Source: Nocardiopsis metallicus (lineage in GTDB: Bacteria; Actinomycetota; Actinomycetes; Streptosporangiales; Streptosporangiaceae). From it: a DNA stretch of 64,000 nt. The stretch is from positions 3,472,001 to 3,536,000 of the forward strand of contig NZ_JACHDO010000001.1 of the NCBI RefSeq assembly GCF_014201115.1, given 5' to 3'. Below the pieces are notes generated by a model that worked only from the letters and a program-made list of their open reading frames with translations, searched no databases and was not told the origin of the DNA. The position numbers were made by a program, and so were the translations under genes. Positions 51,042 through 59,708 of the stretch are shown in pieces; the stretch's first letter is position 1, and the number at the start of each line of letters is the position of its first letter.

Positions 51042-52673
51042 ATGACGACCGCTCCCGCCACCGGCAGCCGTACCGGAACCATCACCAATCCGGTCCTGCC
51101 CGGCTTCCACCCCGACCCGTCGATCCTGCGGGTCGGCGAGGACTACTACCTGGCGACCTCGACCTTCGAGTGGAGCCCGGGAGTGCTGCTCCACCACTCC
51201 CGCGATCTGGTGCACTGGCGCCCGCTCGGCGGGGTCCTGTCCGAGGACCGGCTGCTGGACCTGACCGGACACCGCGACGGCGCGGGCGTGTGGGCGCCCT
51301 GCCTGTCCCACGAGGGCGGGACCTTCTATCTGATCTTCACCGACGTGGAGAACTACGCCGAGGGTTTCTGGGACACGCCCAACTACGTGACCAGCGCACC
51401 CTCGATCGACGGCCCCTGGAGCGACCCGGCGCCGATCCACGCCAAGGGGTTCGACCCCTCCCTGTTCCACGACGAGGACGGCCGGAGCTGGGTGCTCAGC
51501 AGCCTGATGGACTGGCGGCCGGGGCGCCACGACTTCGCGGGGATCGTGCTCCAGGAGCTGGACACCGAGTCGATGCGCCTCCTGGGCGAGCCGAAGGTGA
51601 TCTTCGAGGGCACTTCGGTGCGGGTCACCGAGGCTCCGCACCTGTACCGCGAGAACGGCTGGTACTACCTGATGACGGCCGAGGGCGGGACCCAGTGGGA
51701 CCACCAGGTGACGGTGGCCCGGTCCAGGGAGATCACCGGCCCCTACGAGACGGACCCGGCCGGTCCCACGCTGTCCTCGCGCGAGCACCCGTCCCTGCCC
51801 CTGCAGAAGGCCGGGCACGGGAGCCTGGTCAGCACCCCCGGCGGCGAGTGGTTCCTGGCCCACCTGACCTCGCGCCCGCTCACCGAACGCGGTCGTTGCG
51901 TGCGCGGGCGTGAGACGGCCCTGCAACGGGTGGAGTGGGTGGACGGCTGGCCCCGGGTCGAGGGCGCGGTCCCGCGGGTGCGGGTCGACGGCCCCGACCT
52001 GGAACCGCACCCCTGGCCGGAGGTTCCCGACCGCGACGACTTCGACTCCCCGCAGCTGCGCCCGGAGTGGAGCACGCTGCGACGGCACGCGGACGAGGAG
52101 TGGGTCTCGTTGACCGAACGCCCCGGCCACCTGCGCGTCCAGGGAGGGCAGTCCCCCTCCGGGACCCGCAAGCCGAGCCTGGTGGCCCGCCGGGTCCAGC
52201 ACGAACGGTGCTCGCTGGAGACGGTGATGGAGTTCTCCACCGACACCTTCCAGCGGATGGCGGGCCTGACCGCGTACTACAACATGCGGCAGTGGCACTA
52301 CCTGCGGATCGGGTTCGACGAGCGGGACGGGGTGTTCGCCGGTGTGCTCAGCTCCGACCGCGGTCGGGTGCGCGAGGTGGGCGACCGGGTGGACGTGCGG
52401 GGCTGGGAGCGATTCCACCTGCGCGCGGAGATCGACGGGGCGGAGCTGAGGTTCGCCCTGTCCCCGGACGGCCGGGAGTGGACCCCCGTAGGCGGGGTGC
52501 TGGACGCGAGCATCCTGTCCGACGACTACGCGGAGGAACGCGCGGCCGACGGCCAGACCGCGACCCTGTGGGGTTTCACCGGCGCCTTCCTGGGGTTGTG
52601 GGTCCACGACCTGACCGGCACGGGCTCTCATGCGGACTTCGATTTCGCCACCTACCAGGGCTCCGACGACTGA
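51042..52673 (+). CDS. GH43 beta-xylosidase/arabinofuranosidase
   Basis: 543 residues from ATG 51042 (GAAAGG upstream). An N-terminal five-bladed propeller has GFHPDPSILRVGEDYYLATS (catalytic base Asp), GVWAPCLSHEGGTFYLIF, HAKGFDPSLFHDEDGR (second Asp) and VTEAPHLYRENGWYYLM (general-acid Glu). A C-terminal beta-sandwich typical of GH43 xylosidases follows (about 340-543; MAGLTAYYNMRQWHYLRIGF). No signal peptide, so it acts inside the cell on imported oligosaccharides. It ends the xyloside operon. Confidence 0.92.
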   Translation: MTTAPATGSRTGTITNPVLPGFHPDPSILRVGEDYYLATSTFEWSPGVLLHHSRDLVHWRPLGGVLSEDRLLDLTGHRDGAGVWAPCLSHEGGTFYLIFTDVENYAEGFWDTPNYVTSAPSIDGPWSDPAPIHAKGFDPSLFHDEDGRSWVLSSLMDWRPGRHDFAGIVLQELDTESMRLLGEPKVIFEGTSVRVTEAPHLYRENGWYYLMTAEGGTQWDHQVTVARSREITGPYETDPAGPTLSSREHPSLPLQKAGHGSLVSTPGGEWFLAHLTSRPLTERGRCVRGRETALQRVEWVDGWPRVEGAVPRVRVDGPDLEPHPWPEVPDRDDFDSPQLRPEWSTLRRHADEEWVSLTERPGHLRVQGGQSPSGTRKPSLVARRVQHERCSLETVMEFSTDTFQRMAGLTAYYNMRQWHYLRIGFDERDGVFAGVLSSDRGRVREVGDRVDVRGWERFHLRAEIDGAELRFALSPDGREWTPVGGVLDASILSDDYAEERAADGQTATLWGFTGAFLGLWVHDLTGTGSHADFDFATYQGSDD

Positions 52674-52702
52674 GAAAGAGGATTCAGAAGGCCCAGGCCT
52701 TT

Positions 52703-52723
52703 ACTACGTAGATCCTTAGTAGT
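52703..52723. promoter_or_regulatory. Inverted repeat upstream of the phosphotransferase gene
   Basis: Arms ACTAC and GTAGT are 11 bp apart, with a nested CTACGTAG. The AT-rich patch contrasts with its surroundings and lies 71 bp before ATG 52794. It looks like an operator or promoter element. Confidence 0.4.
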
Positions 52724-52793
52724 CTTGTTGGTGGGGGTCGGCAGGGGCTGACGAGGGTCGTCTGCTGCGACCACACCTGGCATAGTCTCCACC

Positions 52794-53714
52794 ATGGCGT
52801 TGGACGAGCTACCGGACTGGCTGCCGCGGTGGTGCCTGGAGCACCTGGGTGCGGCACCCGTGGCACAGCTACTCCGGACGCAGCGGATTTCGACGGTGTT
52901 CGGCCTCCGACTGGCCGGCGGCGGCGAGGCCGTGGTCAAGGCCCGCCCGGACGACGGGCGGGCCGACTCGTGCGTGGCGGCGCAGGCGCGACTGGCCGAA
53001 CGCGGTTTTCCGTGTCCCCGGCCGCTCATACCGGTGGTCCGGGTCGGCGCCCTGGCCGTGCACGCCGAAGAGCACCGCCCCGGCGGCGACATGCTGCACG
53101 GGGACTCCCCCGAGAGTGCCGAGCTCTACGCGGAGGTGTTCGCCCGGATCATGACGGGCCTGGACGGGCTGAGCGTCCCGCCGCCGCTACCCAACCCCCG
53201 CTGGGTGCGCTGGGACCATGAGGGCCGCGAGTTGTGGCCGACCCTGGCTTTCCTCGACGCCGAGGACCAGAGCGCCGTGCCCGCGCACGTGGTGGACACG
53301 GCCGCCCGGGCCCGTGAGAAGCTCCGGTCCGCTGACCTGCCATGCGTGCTCGGCCACGCGGACTTCGAGGCCCAGAACCTGCGCTGGCACGGTGCACGGG
53401 TGTGGGCGGTGCACGACTGGGACAGCCTGGCCTGGCAACCGGAGGCCGCGCTGGTCGGCGCGGCCGCCGGAACGTTCGCCACTACCGGGCCACCCGTTCT
53501 GGCGCCGGTCGAGAGTTCCGAAGCCTTCCTGACCGCCTACCAGGACCTTCGGGGCCGGGAGTTCACCGCCGAGGAGCTTGAGGTCGCCTGGGCGGCCAGC
53601 CTGTGGCCAGCGGCGCACAACGCCAGATGGGAGGCGCTGCACGGCACCGCCCCGCTGTCCACCGGCACCCTCCGCGCCCAGGCGGAGCGGCGCCTCCAGC
53701 GAGCGAACGCCTAA
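52794..53714 (+). CDS. Aminoglycoside-phosphotransferase-like kinase
   Basis: 306 residues. It has the APH/choline-kinase fold: a catalytic loop LGHADFEAQNLRW (HxD...N) and VWAVHDWDSLAW (metal-binding Asp). The N-terminal lobe is short, with LRLAGGGEAVVKARPD supplying the Lys. The substrate is unknown; such genes range from antibiotic kinases to small-molecule kinases. ATG 52794 was used; no clear ribosome site. Confidence 0.82.
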   Translation: MALDELPDWLPRWCLEHLGAAPVAQLLRTQRISTVFGLRLAGGGEAVVKARPDDGRADSCVAAQARLAERGFPCPRPLIPVVRVGALAVHAEEHRPGGDMLHGDSPESAELYAEVFARIMTGLDGLSVPPPLPNPRWVRWDHEGRELWPTLAFLDAEDQSAVPAHVVDTAARAREKLRSADLPCVLGHADFEAQNLRWHGARVWAVHDWDSLAWQPEAALVGAAAGTFATTGPPVLAPVESSEAFLTAYQDLRGREFTAEELEVAWAASLWPAAHNARWEALHGTAPLSTGTLRAQAERRLQRANA

Positions 53715-53808
53715 GGCCCGCGGCGCGACCGGAGAGCGGACTTCCAGGTGGGTGGCTTGTACGCGGTTGGCTTCGGTTCTCCCGCTCTGTCCGTTGTCGG
53801 CGGGGGCG

Positions 53809-54140
53809 ATGAGGGTGCCGCCCATCCTGGCCGAAACACCCGCGCCCCCCGGAGACTGCACGCACTCCCCGGCCCTCGTCCAACTCCTCGGCGGCCTCGC
53901 CAGGGGTGACGTCGAGATCGTCGGTCTCACCAGCGGGCTGAGCGCGAACACACCCGCACCCGAACTCCCCGAACCCTTCGCCGACCTCATCGGTTTCGGG
54001 CTCGAACAGGTCAGCGCCTACGACGAGCCCGGGCCCTGCCGACGGCACAACAACATCCACCCCGGTGAGCACGTCGGCACCCACCTGGACGCGCCCGTGC
54101 ACTGGGTGACCGGGCGGGGCGCGCGGGAGGCCGCTCTCGG
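53809..54140 (+). pseudogene. Truncated cyclase/formamidase-family gene
   Basis: ATG 53809 opens a frame with LVQLLGGLARGDVEIVGLTS, PELPEPFADLIGFGLEQVSA, HNNIHPGEHVGTHLDAPVHW and VTGRGAR. This is the N-terminal half of PF04199 cyclases, including the HxGTHxDAPxH metal motif. Similarity ends near 54128, just before the convergent lysE gene. The other half is gone. The frame stays open beyond, but only as the antisense of lysE. Confidence 0.7.
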
Positions 54141-54165
54141 AGGCGGGGAGAGCACCCTGCGGGGT

Positions 54166-54924
54166 TCACGCGCCGAGGGCGAGACGGATGCCCAGGGTGA
54201 GCATGATGACCGCGATGACCCCGTCCAGCACCCGCCAGGCCCCGGGCCGGGCGAAGACCGGGCGGAGCAGGCGTGCACCGAACCCCAGGGCGAAGAACCA
54301 CAGGAAACTCCCGGCCACGGCGCCGCCCGCCCACCACCAACGGGCTTCACCGACCTGCTGGTTGGCGACCGACCCGAGGAAGAGCACGGTGTCCAGGTAG
54401 ACGTGCGGGTTGAGCCAGGTGAGGGCACAGGCGGTGAGGACCGCCGCTCGGAGGCCGGTGTGCTTGCGCGAGGAGGCGGAGGGGCCCGCGCTGACAGCGG
54501 TTGCCAGGGCGGCGGAGCCCGCGTCCGGGTCGGGGGCCGGATGAGTCGCAGGGGTGACTGCCGTGCGGGTGTCCCCCGCGTCGGCCTCGGAAGAGCTCTC
54601 CGCGGGCACCAGGACCTCCGCCCGCCCCGGGCGCAGAGCTCGGTAGGCGGCGAACAGCCCGTAGACCACGAGGAAGCCCGCGCCGAGCAGACGGACGGCC
54701 ACCATCGCCGTGGGCAGGGCTTCGAGCAGGCCGCCGATGCCCACGACACCGGCGGTGATGAGCAGCGCGTCCGACACGGCGCAGACCAGCACCACCGCGA
54801 GGACCGTGGTCGGCCTGCCGTCGATACCGAGCCGGAGCAGGTAAGCGTTCTGCGCGCCGATGGCCACGATGAGCGCCAGGCCGGTACCCAGACCCATCAG
54901 CGCGGGGAGAAGAGTTTCGTTCAC
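54166..54924 (-). CDS. lysE: LysE/ArgO-family basic amino-acid exporter
   Basis: 252 residues from GTG 54924, with GGGAGG upstream. Helices are GTGLALIVAIGAQNAYLL (family signature), VLAVVLVCAVSDALLITAGV, LLGAGFLVVYGLFAA, TACALTWLNPHVYLDT, AGGAVAGSFLWFFALGFG and LDGVIAVIMLTLGIRL. A long Ala/Pro-rich cytoplasmic loop (about 100-150) is unusual for the family. It is divergent from a lysG-like gene, the standard lysG-lysE pair, and exports Lys/Arg when they build up. Confidence 0.9.
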   Translation of the reverse strand: MNETLLPALMGLGTGLALIVAIGAQNAYLLRLGIDGRPTTVLAVVLVCAVSDALLITAGVVGIGGLLEALPTAMVAVRLLGAGFLVVYGLFAAYRALRPGRAEVLVPAESSSEADAGDTRTAVTPATHPAPDPDAGSAALATAVSAGPSASSRKHTGLRAAVLTACALTWLNPHVYLDTVLFLGSVANQQVGEARWWWAGGAVAGSFLWFFALGFGARLLRPVFARPGAWRVLDGVIAVIMLTLGIRLALGA

Positions 54925-55018
54925 GAGGGGAAGCCTCCCCCAACTGCGAACTACAGTAAAGCTAAACTTTTTCAGAACCCCTAAGAGTTGCTTATTGACA
55001 CACGTCAGGAGCTTGCGG

Positions 55019-55909
55019 ATGCCCTTCCAGTTCGACCACCTGCGCACCCTGACGGCCTTGATCGACGAGGGCACCTTCGAGGCGGCCGCCCGCCACCTGC
55101 ACGTGACCGCCTCGGCGGTGTCGCAGCGGGTGCGGGCCATGGAACAGACCGCCGGCAAGGTACTGGTCCAGCGCACCAACCCGGTCGTGCCCACCGAGGC
55201 CGGCGACGCGGTGCTGCGCTACGCCCGGCAGGTGCTCCTGCTGGACCGGGAGGTACTCTCCGCGCTCCAGGTCACGGGGCGCACGGGCGGTTGGGCCCGG
55301 GTACCTCTGGCCGTGAACGCCGACAGCCTGTCCACCTGGTTTCTGGAAGCGCTCTGCGATCTCCCACCGGAACTGGAGGCCGCCTTCGAGATCCACCGCG
55401 ACGACGAGGAGCACACCACGAGCCTGCTGCGCTCGGGGGCGGTGATGGCGGCGGTGACCTCCACCCCGGAGGCCGTCCAGGGCTGCTCCGTGGAAGGGCT
55501 GGGGAGCATGCGCTACCGCGCGGTGTGCAGTCCGGCCTTCGCCGAGCGCTACGGCACCGGCGACCCCGAACTCCTCTTGGACGCGCCGGTGGTGAACTTC
55601 GACCGCAAGGACGACCTCCAGGACCGATTCCTGCGCGACCTGGCCGGAAGCCCCTCCCGGGGGCCGCGGCACTACATCCCGGCCTCGGAGGACTTCGCCC
55701 GCACCGTACTGCTGGGTTTCGGCTGGGGACTGGTCCCCGAGCACCAGTGCGCCCAGGAACTGGAGGCGGGCCGCCTGGTCGCGCTGTCCCCCGGGCACCC
55801 GGTGGAGGTCCGGCTGTACTGGCAGCGCTGGAACCTGAGGTCACCGCTGTTGGACGAGGTCACCGAACGCGTCCGCGCCGGAGCCCGCGCCCGCCTGCAC
55901 CCGCTGTAG
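55019..55909 (+). CDS. lysG: LysR-type regulator of the exporter (LysG/ArgP-like)
   Basis: 296 residues from ATG 55019. The winged helix MPFQFDHLRTLTALIDEGTF, then AARHLHVTASAVSQRVRAM, is close to ArgP/IciA. The effector domain has LAVNADSLSTWFLEAL and RYRAVCSPAFAERYG. It should activate lysE when Lys or Arg accumulates. The 94-bp intergenic region is AT-rich (CTAAACTTTTTCAG) and should hold both promoters. Confidence 0.9.
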   Translation: MPFQFDHLRTLTALIDEGTFEAAARHLHVTASAVSQRVRAMEQTAGKVLVQRTNPVVPTEAGDAVLRYARQVLLLDREVLSALQVTGRTGGWARVPLAVNADSLSTWFLEALCDLPPELEAAFEIHRDDEEHTTSLLRSGAVMAAVTSTPEAVQGCSVEGLGSMRYRAVCSPAFAERYGTGDPELLLDAPVVNFDRKDDLQDRFLRDLAGSPSRGPRHYIPASEDFARTVLLGFGWGLVPEHQCAQELEAGRLVALSPGHPVEVRLYWQRWNLRSPLLDEVTERVRAGARARLHPL

Positions 55910-56384
55910 AGCGGCACCGCCCCACCAACGGGTGCCGCTGGTGCGCGGTCGGCTGTCCGGAGCCCCGGGGCACCCGTTCCTTTCGGTGGCGGCCCTGTTC
56001 GTGGCGGGTGGGCCGGTGTCGCGTCGTGCCAAGGCGGGCCGGCAGGTGTAGGCGGCGGGCGGCATCGGACAGGCAGCCGCTCCGCCGGGTGTTCCGGCGG
56101 CGCGGCAGGATCGTCGTGAAGTACGGTGCGGGGCCGGTTCGGCCGGGGTCGCGGTTCCGGCTGAACCGGCTCCGCACCTTCGCCGTGCCGTCGTTGGCAC
56201 GACACCGCCGGGGCACGGAGCTCGTGTGCGCGTGTGAGCACGGTGTCGGGTTCGATGACGTGGCCCCACAGGCCTGAGGGGTCACGTCCTGTGCCCTGTC
56301 CCCTCCCTGACCGCTCCCGGCGGGCTCGCGCCCGGGTTCGCAGGGGGCGCGTATGACCATGCTGCGGGACCCGGCACGAGAGCG
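55910..56384. other. 475-bp intergenic region, nothing recognised
   Basis: No frame in this stretch shows a recognisable motif and I see no strong hairpin. It separates lysG from the convergent FHA gene. Confidence 0.6.
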
Positions 56385-57191
56385 CTATCCGAGACCTTTC
56401 GGGGTGTCGTTCTCCTGGTCGAGGATCACGAGGTCGCGTTCGGTGACCACCCCGAAGTAGAGCGCCTTCTCGATGAGCGCCTGTGCGCGCCACCCCTGTC
56501 CGTGGCCGCCGCCCTCCAGCTCGACCTTGAACTTGTCCTTGAGCAGGTAGTCGACGTGGGCGTTGACTGCGGCCGGGCCGATGTTGAGGCGTTCGGCGAC
56601 CTGGCGCTGGGTGGGGACCGGCGGAGTGAGGCCGCGCAGCCGGGGTTCGCAGTAGGCGACCAGGACCCGGTAGTAGGTGTGCCAGCGGTCCATACGGAAG
56701 CTGTTGGCCTCGGTGCGTTCGCCGGTGCTGTCCTCCCAGTCGTCGGTGTCCTGCAGGTCGCCGCCGGGGCCGGGGACGAGGATGGCGCTGCACGCCGCCG
56801 GGGCCATCACCAGGAAGCTGTGCTCGCCCTCGGCCCCGGGGATGCGCACCCGGGAGGTTTCGAAGGGCACCAGCATGCCGTGGGTGTTCGGGGGGACCTG
56901 GACGAACCCGGCCAGCCGCTCGGTGTTCTCCACGATGTAGGACTTGTTCGGGCTGAGGTTGCTGATCCGCCAGTGGTCCCCGTGGGAGATGATGTCCCCG
57001 GCGTGCCGGTGTACGGCACGGTCTCCAGCGGCCAGCCGCATGTCCACGTCCCGGTTGCGGCCGCCCCGGCCGAAGGTCCGTGTCTGGCCCGGGGCCAGGT
57101 GGTGGGTGTCCATGGGTGTGTCGCTCTCGTAGTCCTGCTGGACCGTGACGACCTCGTCGGCCTCGTCGATCAGGAGGGGGTGCACGCTCAT
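56385..57191 (-). CDS. FHA-like domain protein with C-terminal winged helix
   Basis: 268 residues from ATG 57191 (GGAG upstream). An N-terminal forkhead-associated-like region shows THHLAPGQTRTFGRGGRNRD, AVHRHAGDIISHGDHWRISN and NLSPNKSYIVENTE. A C-terminal helix-turn-helix (PVPTQRQVAERLNIGPAAVN, then AHVDYLLKDKFKVE) follows. FHA domains bind phosphothreonine, so this could be a regulator read by a Ser/Thr kinase. No kinase gene is adjacent. The exact family is not recognised. Confidence 0.7.
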   Translation of the reverse strand: MSVHPLLIDEADEVVTVQQDYESDTPMDTHHLAPGQTRTFGRGGRNRDVDMRLAAGDRAVHRHAGDIISHGDHWRISNLSPNKSYIVENTERLAGFVQVPPNTHGMLVPFETSRVRIPGAEGEHSFLVMAPAACSAILVPGPGGDLQDTDDWEDSTGERTEANSFRMDRWHTYYRVLVAYCEPRLRGLTPPVPTQRQVAERLNIGPAAVNAHVDYLLKDKFKVELEGGGHGQGWRAQALIEKALYFGVVTERDLVILDQENDTPKGLG

Positions 57192-57388
57192 GCCGTCTCC
57201 AGGGGGTGAGGGGATGCCCGCGGGGAGGGGCCTGCTCCCGCAGGATACTTCCTGTGGCCCTGCTGGAAGACGAAGTCGCGGTCGCGCCGCGGCCACGGCG
57301 ATGATCGCCTGCCCCGGGAGGGCGCCGCGGTTCGGGCGGCGCCCCCGGTTCGATCAGCGGTGGTGGCGGGCCGCCCCGGTGGGGGAGC

Positions 57389-59203
57389 TCAGTCCTGGTA
57401 GAGCGCTTCCAGGTCCTTGGTGTAGCGGTCCACGACCACGCGGCGGCGGAGTTTGAGCGAGGGGGTCAGCTCCCCGGTGACCGGGCCCCACTCACCGGAC
57501 AGGACCCGGTGGCGTTTGACCTGTTCGGGTCGGCTGAGCCGGGCGTTGGCCGCCGCCACCGCGCGCTCGACCTCCGCGAGCACCTCGGGGTGGGTGGACA
57601 GCTCGGCGGCCCCGGCGCCGATACCCCGTTCGCGGGCCCACAGCGTCGTCATCTCGGGATCCAGGACCAGTAGCGCCACCAGGAAGGGCCGGTTGTCGCC
57701 GTGCGCGAGGGCCTGGCCGACCAGAGGGTGTTCCTTGAGGGTGTTCTCCACCAGCGCGGGCGAGACGTTCTTGCCGCCCGAGGTCACGATGATCTCCTTC
57801 TTGCGGTCGGTGATCCACAGGAAGCCGTCGTCGTCGACCCGGCCCACGTCACCGGTGGGGAACCAGCCGTCCTCGTCCACGGCCGCCGCCACGGAGCCGT
57901 CCGCCTGGAGGTAGCCCCGGAACATCGAGGGGCCGCGCAGGTGCACCTCGCCGTCCTCGGCGACCCGTATCTGGACCCCGTCGATGGGGCGGCCCACCGA
58001 GCCCAGGCGGTGGCCGCCCGCGGCGGGGTTGTTGAGGGTGGCCACGCCCACGGACTCGGTGAGCCCCCACACGTCCATGACGTTGATGCCCAGGGAGGAC
58101 CAGAAGCGCAGCACGTCCACGGGCATGGGTGCGGAGGCGCTGGAGGGCAGGACCACCCGGTCCAGGCCCAACCGGGCCAGCAACGGGGTGAGCACGGACT
58201 CCCGGACGCCCCGGTAGCGCTCCTGGAGTTCGGCGGGGACCTCCTCACCGCGTTCGAGGTGCCCGTTGTACTCGGCGGCGACCTCTCGGGCGGAGTCGAT
58301 GACGGTGGCGATCTCCTCGGGCAGGGCCGCGAGGCGGGCGCGCACGGCCGTGGCGAGTTTCTCCCACACGCGCGGCACCCCGACGAAGTGCGGGGGCCTG
58401 ACCTGGGGCAGGACCCCGGCCAGGGCGGCGGGGTCGGCGCACATCCACACGTGCGAGGCGCGCAACAGCGGCAGGTAGAGGGTGAGCAGGCGTTCGGCGA
58501 TGTGGGCCAGCGGGAGGTAGCAGACGTGGCTGGGGTGGTCGGGCAGGTCCACGGCGGCGTCGAGGGCGGTGGCCTGGGCCAGGACCTGGCGATGGGTGAT
58601 GGCCGCGCCCTTGGGGTCGCCGGTGGTGCCCGAGGTGTAGACGACGGTGACGAGGCGGTCGGGGGTGAGGTCGTGCCAGCGCTCGAAGGCACCGGCGGGC
58701 ACGGTGTCGGCCAGACCCGTGTACGGGGTGTGGCCGCGTCCGGGGTCGGGATGGTCCACGACCACGAGGACTTCGAGTGGGGTCCGGGGGTCGTGGAGGA
58801 GCTTCTCCCAGTGGGCCGCCAGGTCGGCGTTCTCCACCACGGCCAGGCGTGCGCGGCTGTGCCGGCAGATGTAGCTGACCTGTTCGGGGGCGGCGGTGGA
58901 GTAGACGGTGGTGGGGACGGCTCCGGCGTGGACCAGGGCCATGTCGCAGAGCCAGTGCTCGGGCCGGTTGCCCATCATGAGCAGGGCGTGGTCGCCGGGG
59001 CGGACGCCGAGCGCGGCGTAGCCCTCGGTGAGCACGGCGACGGTGTCGTGGGCCTGGGACCAGGTGAGGGTGGTCCAGTCGGTGGTGCCCGGTTCGCGCC
59101 AGGACAGGGCGGGCAGATCGGGGTACTCCCGCGCGTTGCGCAGGAACAACTCGGGAAGGGTGCGGTTCGTGGGATCGTCCGCGGTGCCGGGAACGGAGGT
59201 CAT
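57389..59203 (-). CDS. Long-chain acyl-CoA synthetase (AMP-forming)
   Basis: 604 residues from ATG 59203 (AGGAG 6 bp upstream). Motifs are VVYTSGTTGDPKGAAITHRQ, DVWGLTESVGVATLNNP and WFPTGDVGRVDDDGFLWITD, then RKKEIIVTSGGKNVSPA. Length fits FadD15-like enzymes. It activates fatty acids for beta-oxidation or lipid synthesis. It is divergent from an acyl-CoA dehydrogenase gene, so the pair probably starts one fatty-acid degradation route. Confidence 0.92.
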   Translation of the reverse strand: MTSVPGTADDPTNRTLPELFLRNAREYPDLPALSWREPGTTDWTTLTWSQAHDTVAVLTEGYAALGVRPGDHALLMMGNRPEHWLCDMALVHAGAVPTTVYSTAAPEQVSYICRHSRARLAVVENADLAAHWEKLLHDPRTPLEVLVVVDHPDPGRGHTPYTGLADTVPAGAFERWHDLTPDRLVTVVYTSGTTGDPKGAAITHRQVLAQATALDAAVDLPDHPSHVCYLPLAHIAERLLTLYLPLLRASHVWMCADPAALAGVLPQVRPPHFVGVPRVWEKLATAVRARLAALPEEIATVIDSAREVAAEYNGHLERGEEVPAELQERYRGVRESVLTPLLARLGLDRVVLPSSASAPMPVDVLRFWSSLGINVMDVWGLTESVGVATLNNPAAGGHRLGSVGRPIDGVQIRVAEDGEVHLRGPSMFRGYLQADGSVAAAVDEDGWFPTGDVGRVDDDGFLWITDRKKEIIVTSGGKNVSPALVENTLKEHPLVGQALAHGDNRPFLVALLVLDPEMTTLWARERGIGAGAAELSTHPEVLAEVERAVAAANARLSRPEQVKRHRVLSGEWGPVTGELTPSLKLRRRVVVDRYTKDLEALYQD

Positions 59204-59708
59204 GTGTACTCCTGGGACAGCTTCCTCGAAGGTGTGACCTAGGACACAAGGGAGCCTAGCATTCGGGCTTTTCCGACAAAGGGCTCCCGATTTTCCCTCC
59301 CCGGGGGCAGCGAGCGGGGTGCGCCGGGAAGACTTTCGGGAAAGCGGTGGAGCACCCTCCGGGCGCACCAGGGCACCGCGGCCGACACCCGGGATCTCGC
59401 CACCGGCGGGGCCTGCCACCCCACCGACGCCCCCGCCCCGCCGAACGCGCGCTTTCCGCGGGTGGATTCCGGGGACAAACACCAGAAGCCGGCCTCCGCC
59501 CCGCACACCCGCCGCCCGACCCGCACCGCGACCGCCGTCCAGGGAACCGCCGACGCCTGGACAATTCGCAAACCCAGATGCTACTCATGGGTAATACCCG
59601 TGGGTAACCGCCGGTAACACCCAGGCCGTTCCCTCGACCCCGCAACCGGCACCCCGCCCGCCCCCAGCGCACCACCCGTGCCCCCGCACTACCCAAGGAG
59701 CCATCCCC
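59204..59708. promoter_or_regulatory. Divergent promoter region of the acyl-CoA genes
   Basis: 505 bp without a gene. GGGTAATACCC at 59589-59599 is a perfect 11-bp palindrome, followed by GGGTAACC and GGTAACACC within 25 bp. These look like an operator cluster for a TetR- or FadR-type repressor. A second inverted repeat, GGGAGCC/GGCTCCC, lies at about 59249-59287 near the ligase start. Confidence 0.5.

Noticed and set aside
53809..54984. Full-length cyclase protein
   Set aside because: Similarity stops near 54128; the remaining frame is the antisense of lysE.
54925..55018. Lysine riboswitch between lysE and lysG
   Set aside because: The region is only 94 bp and shows none of the conserved junctions; control by LysG is enough.
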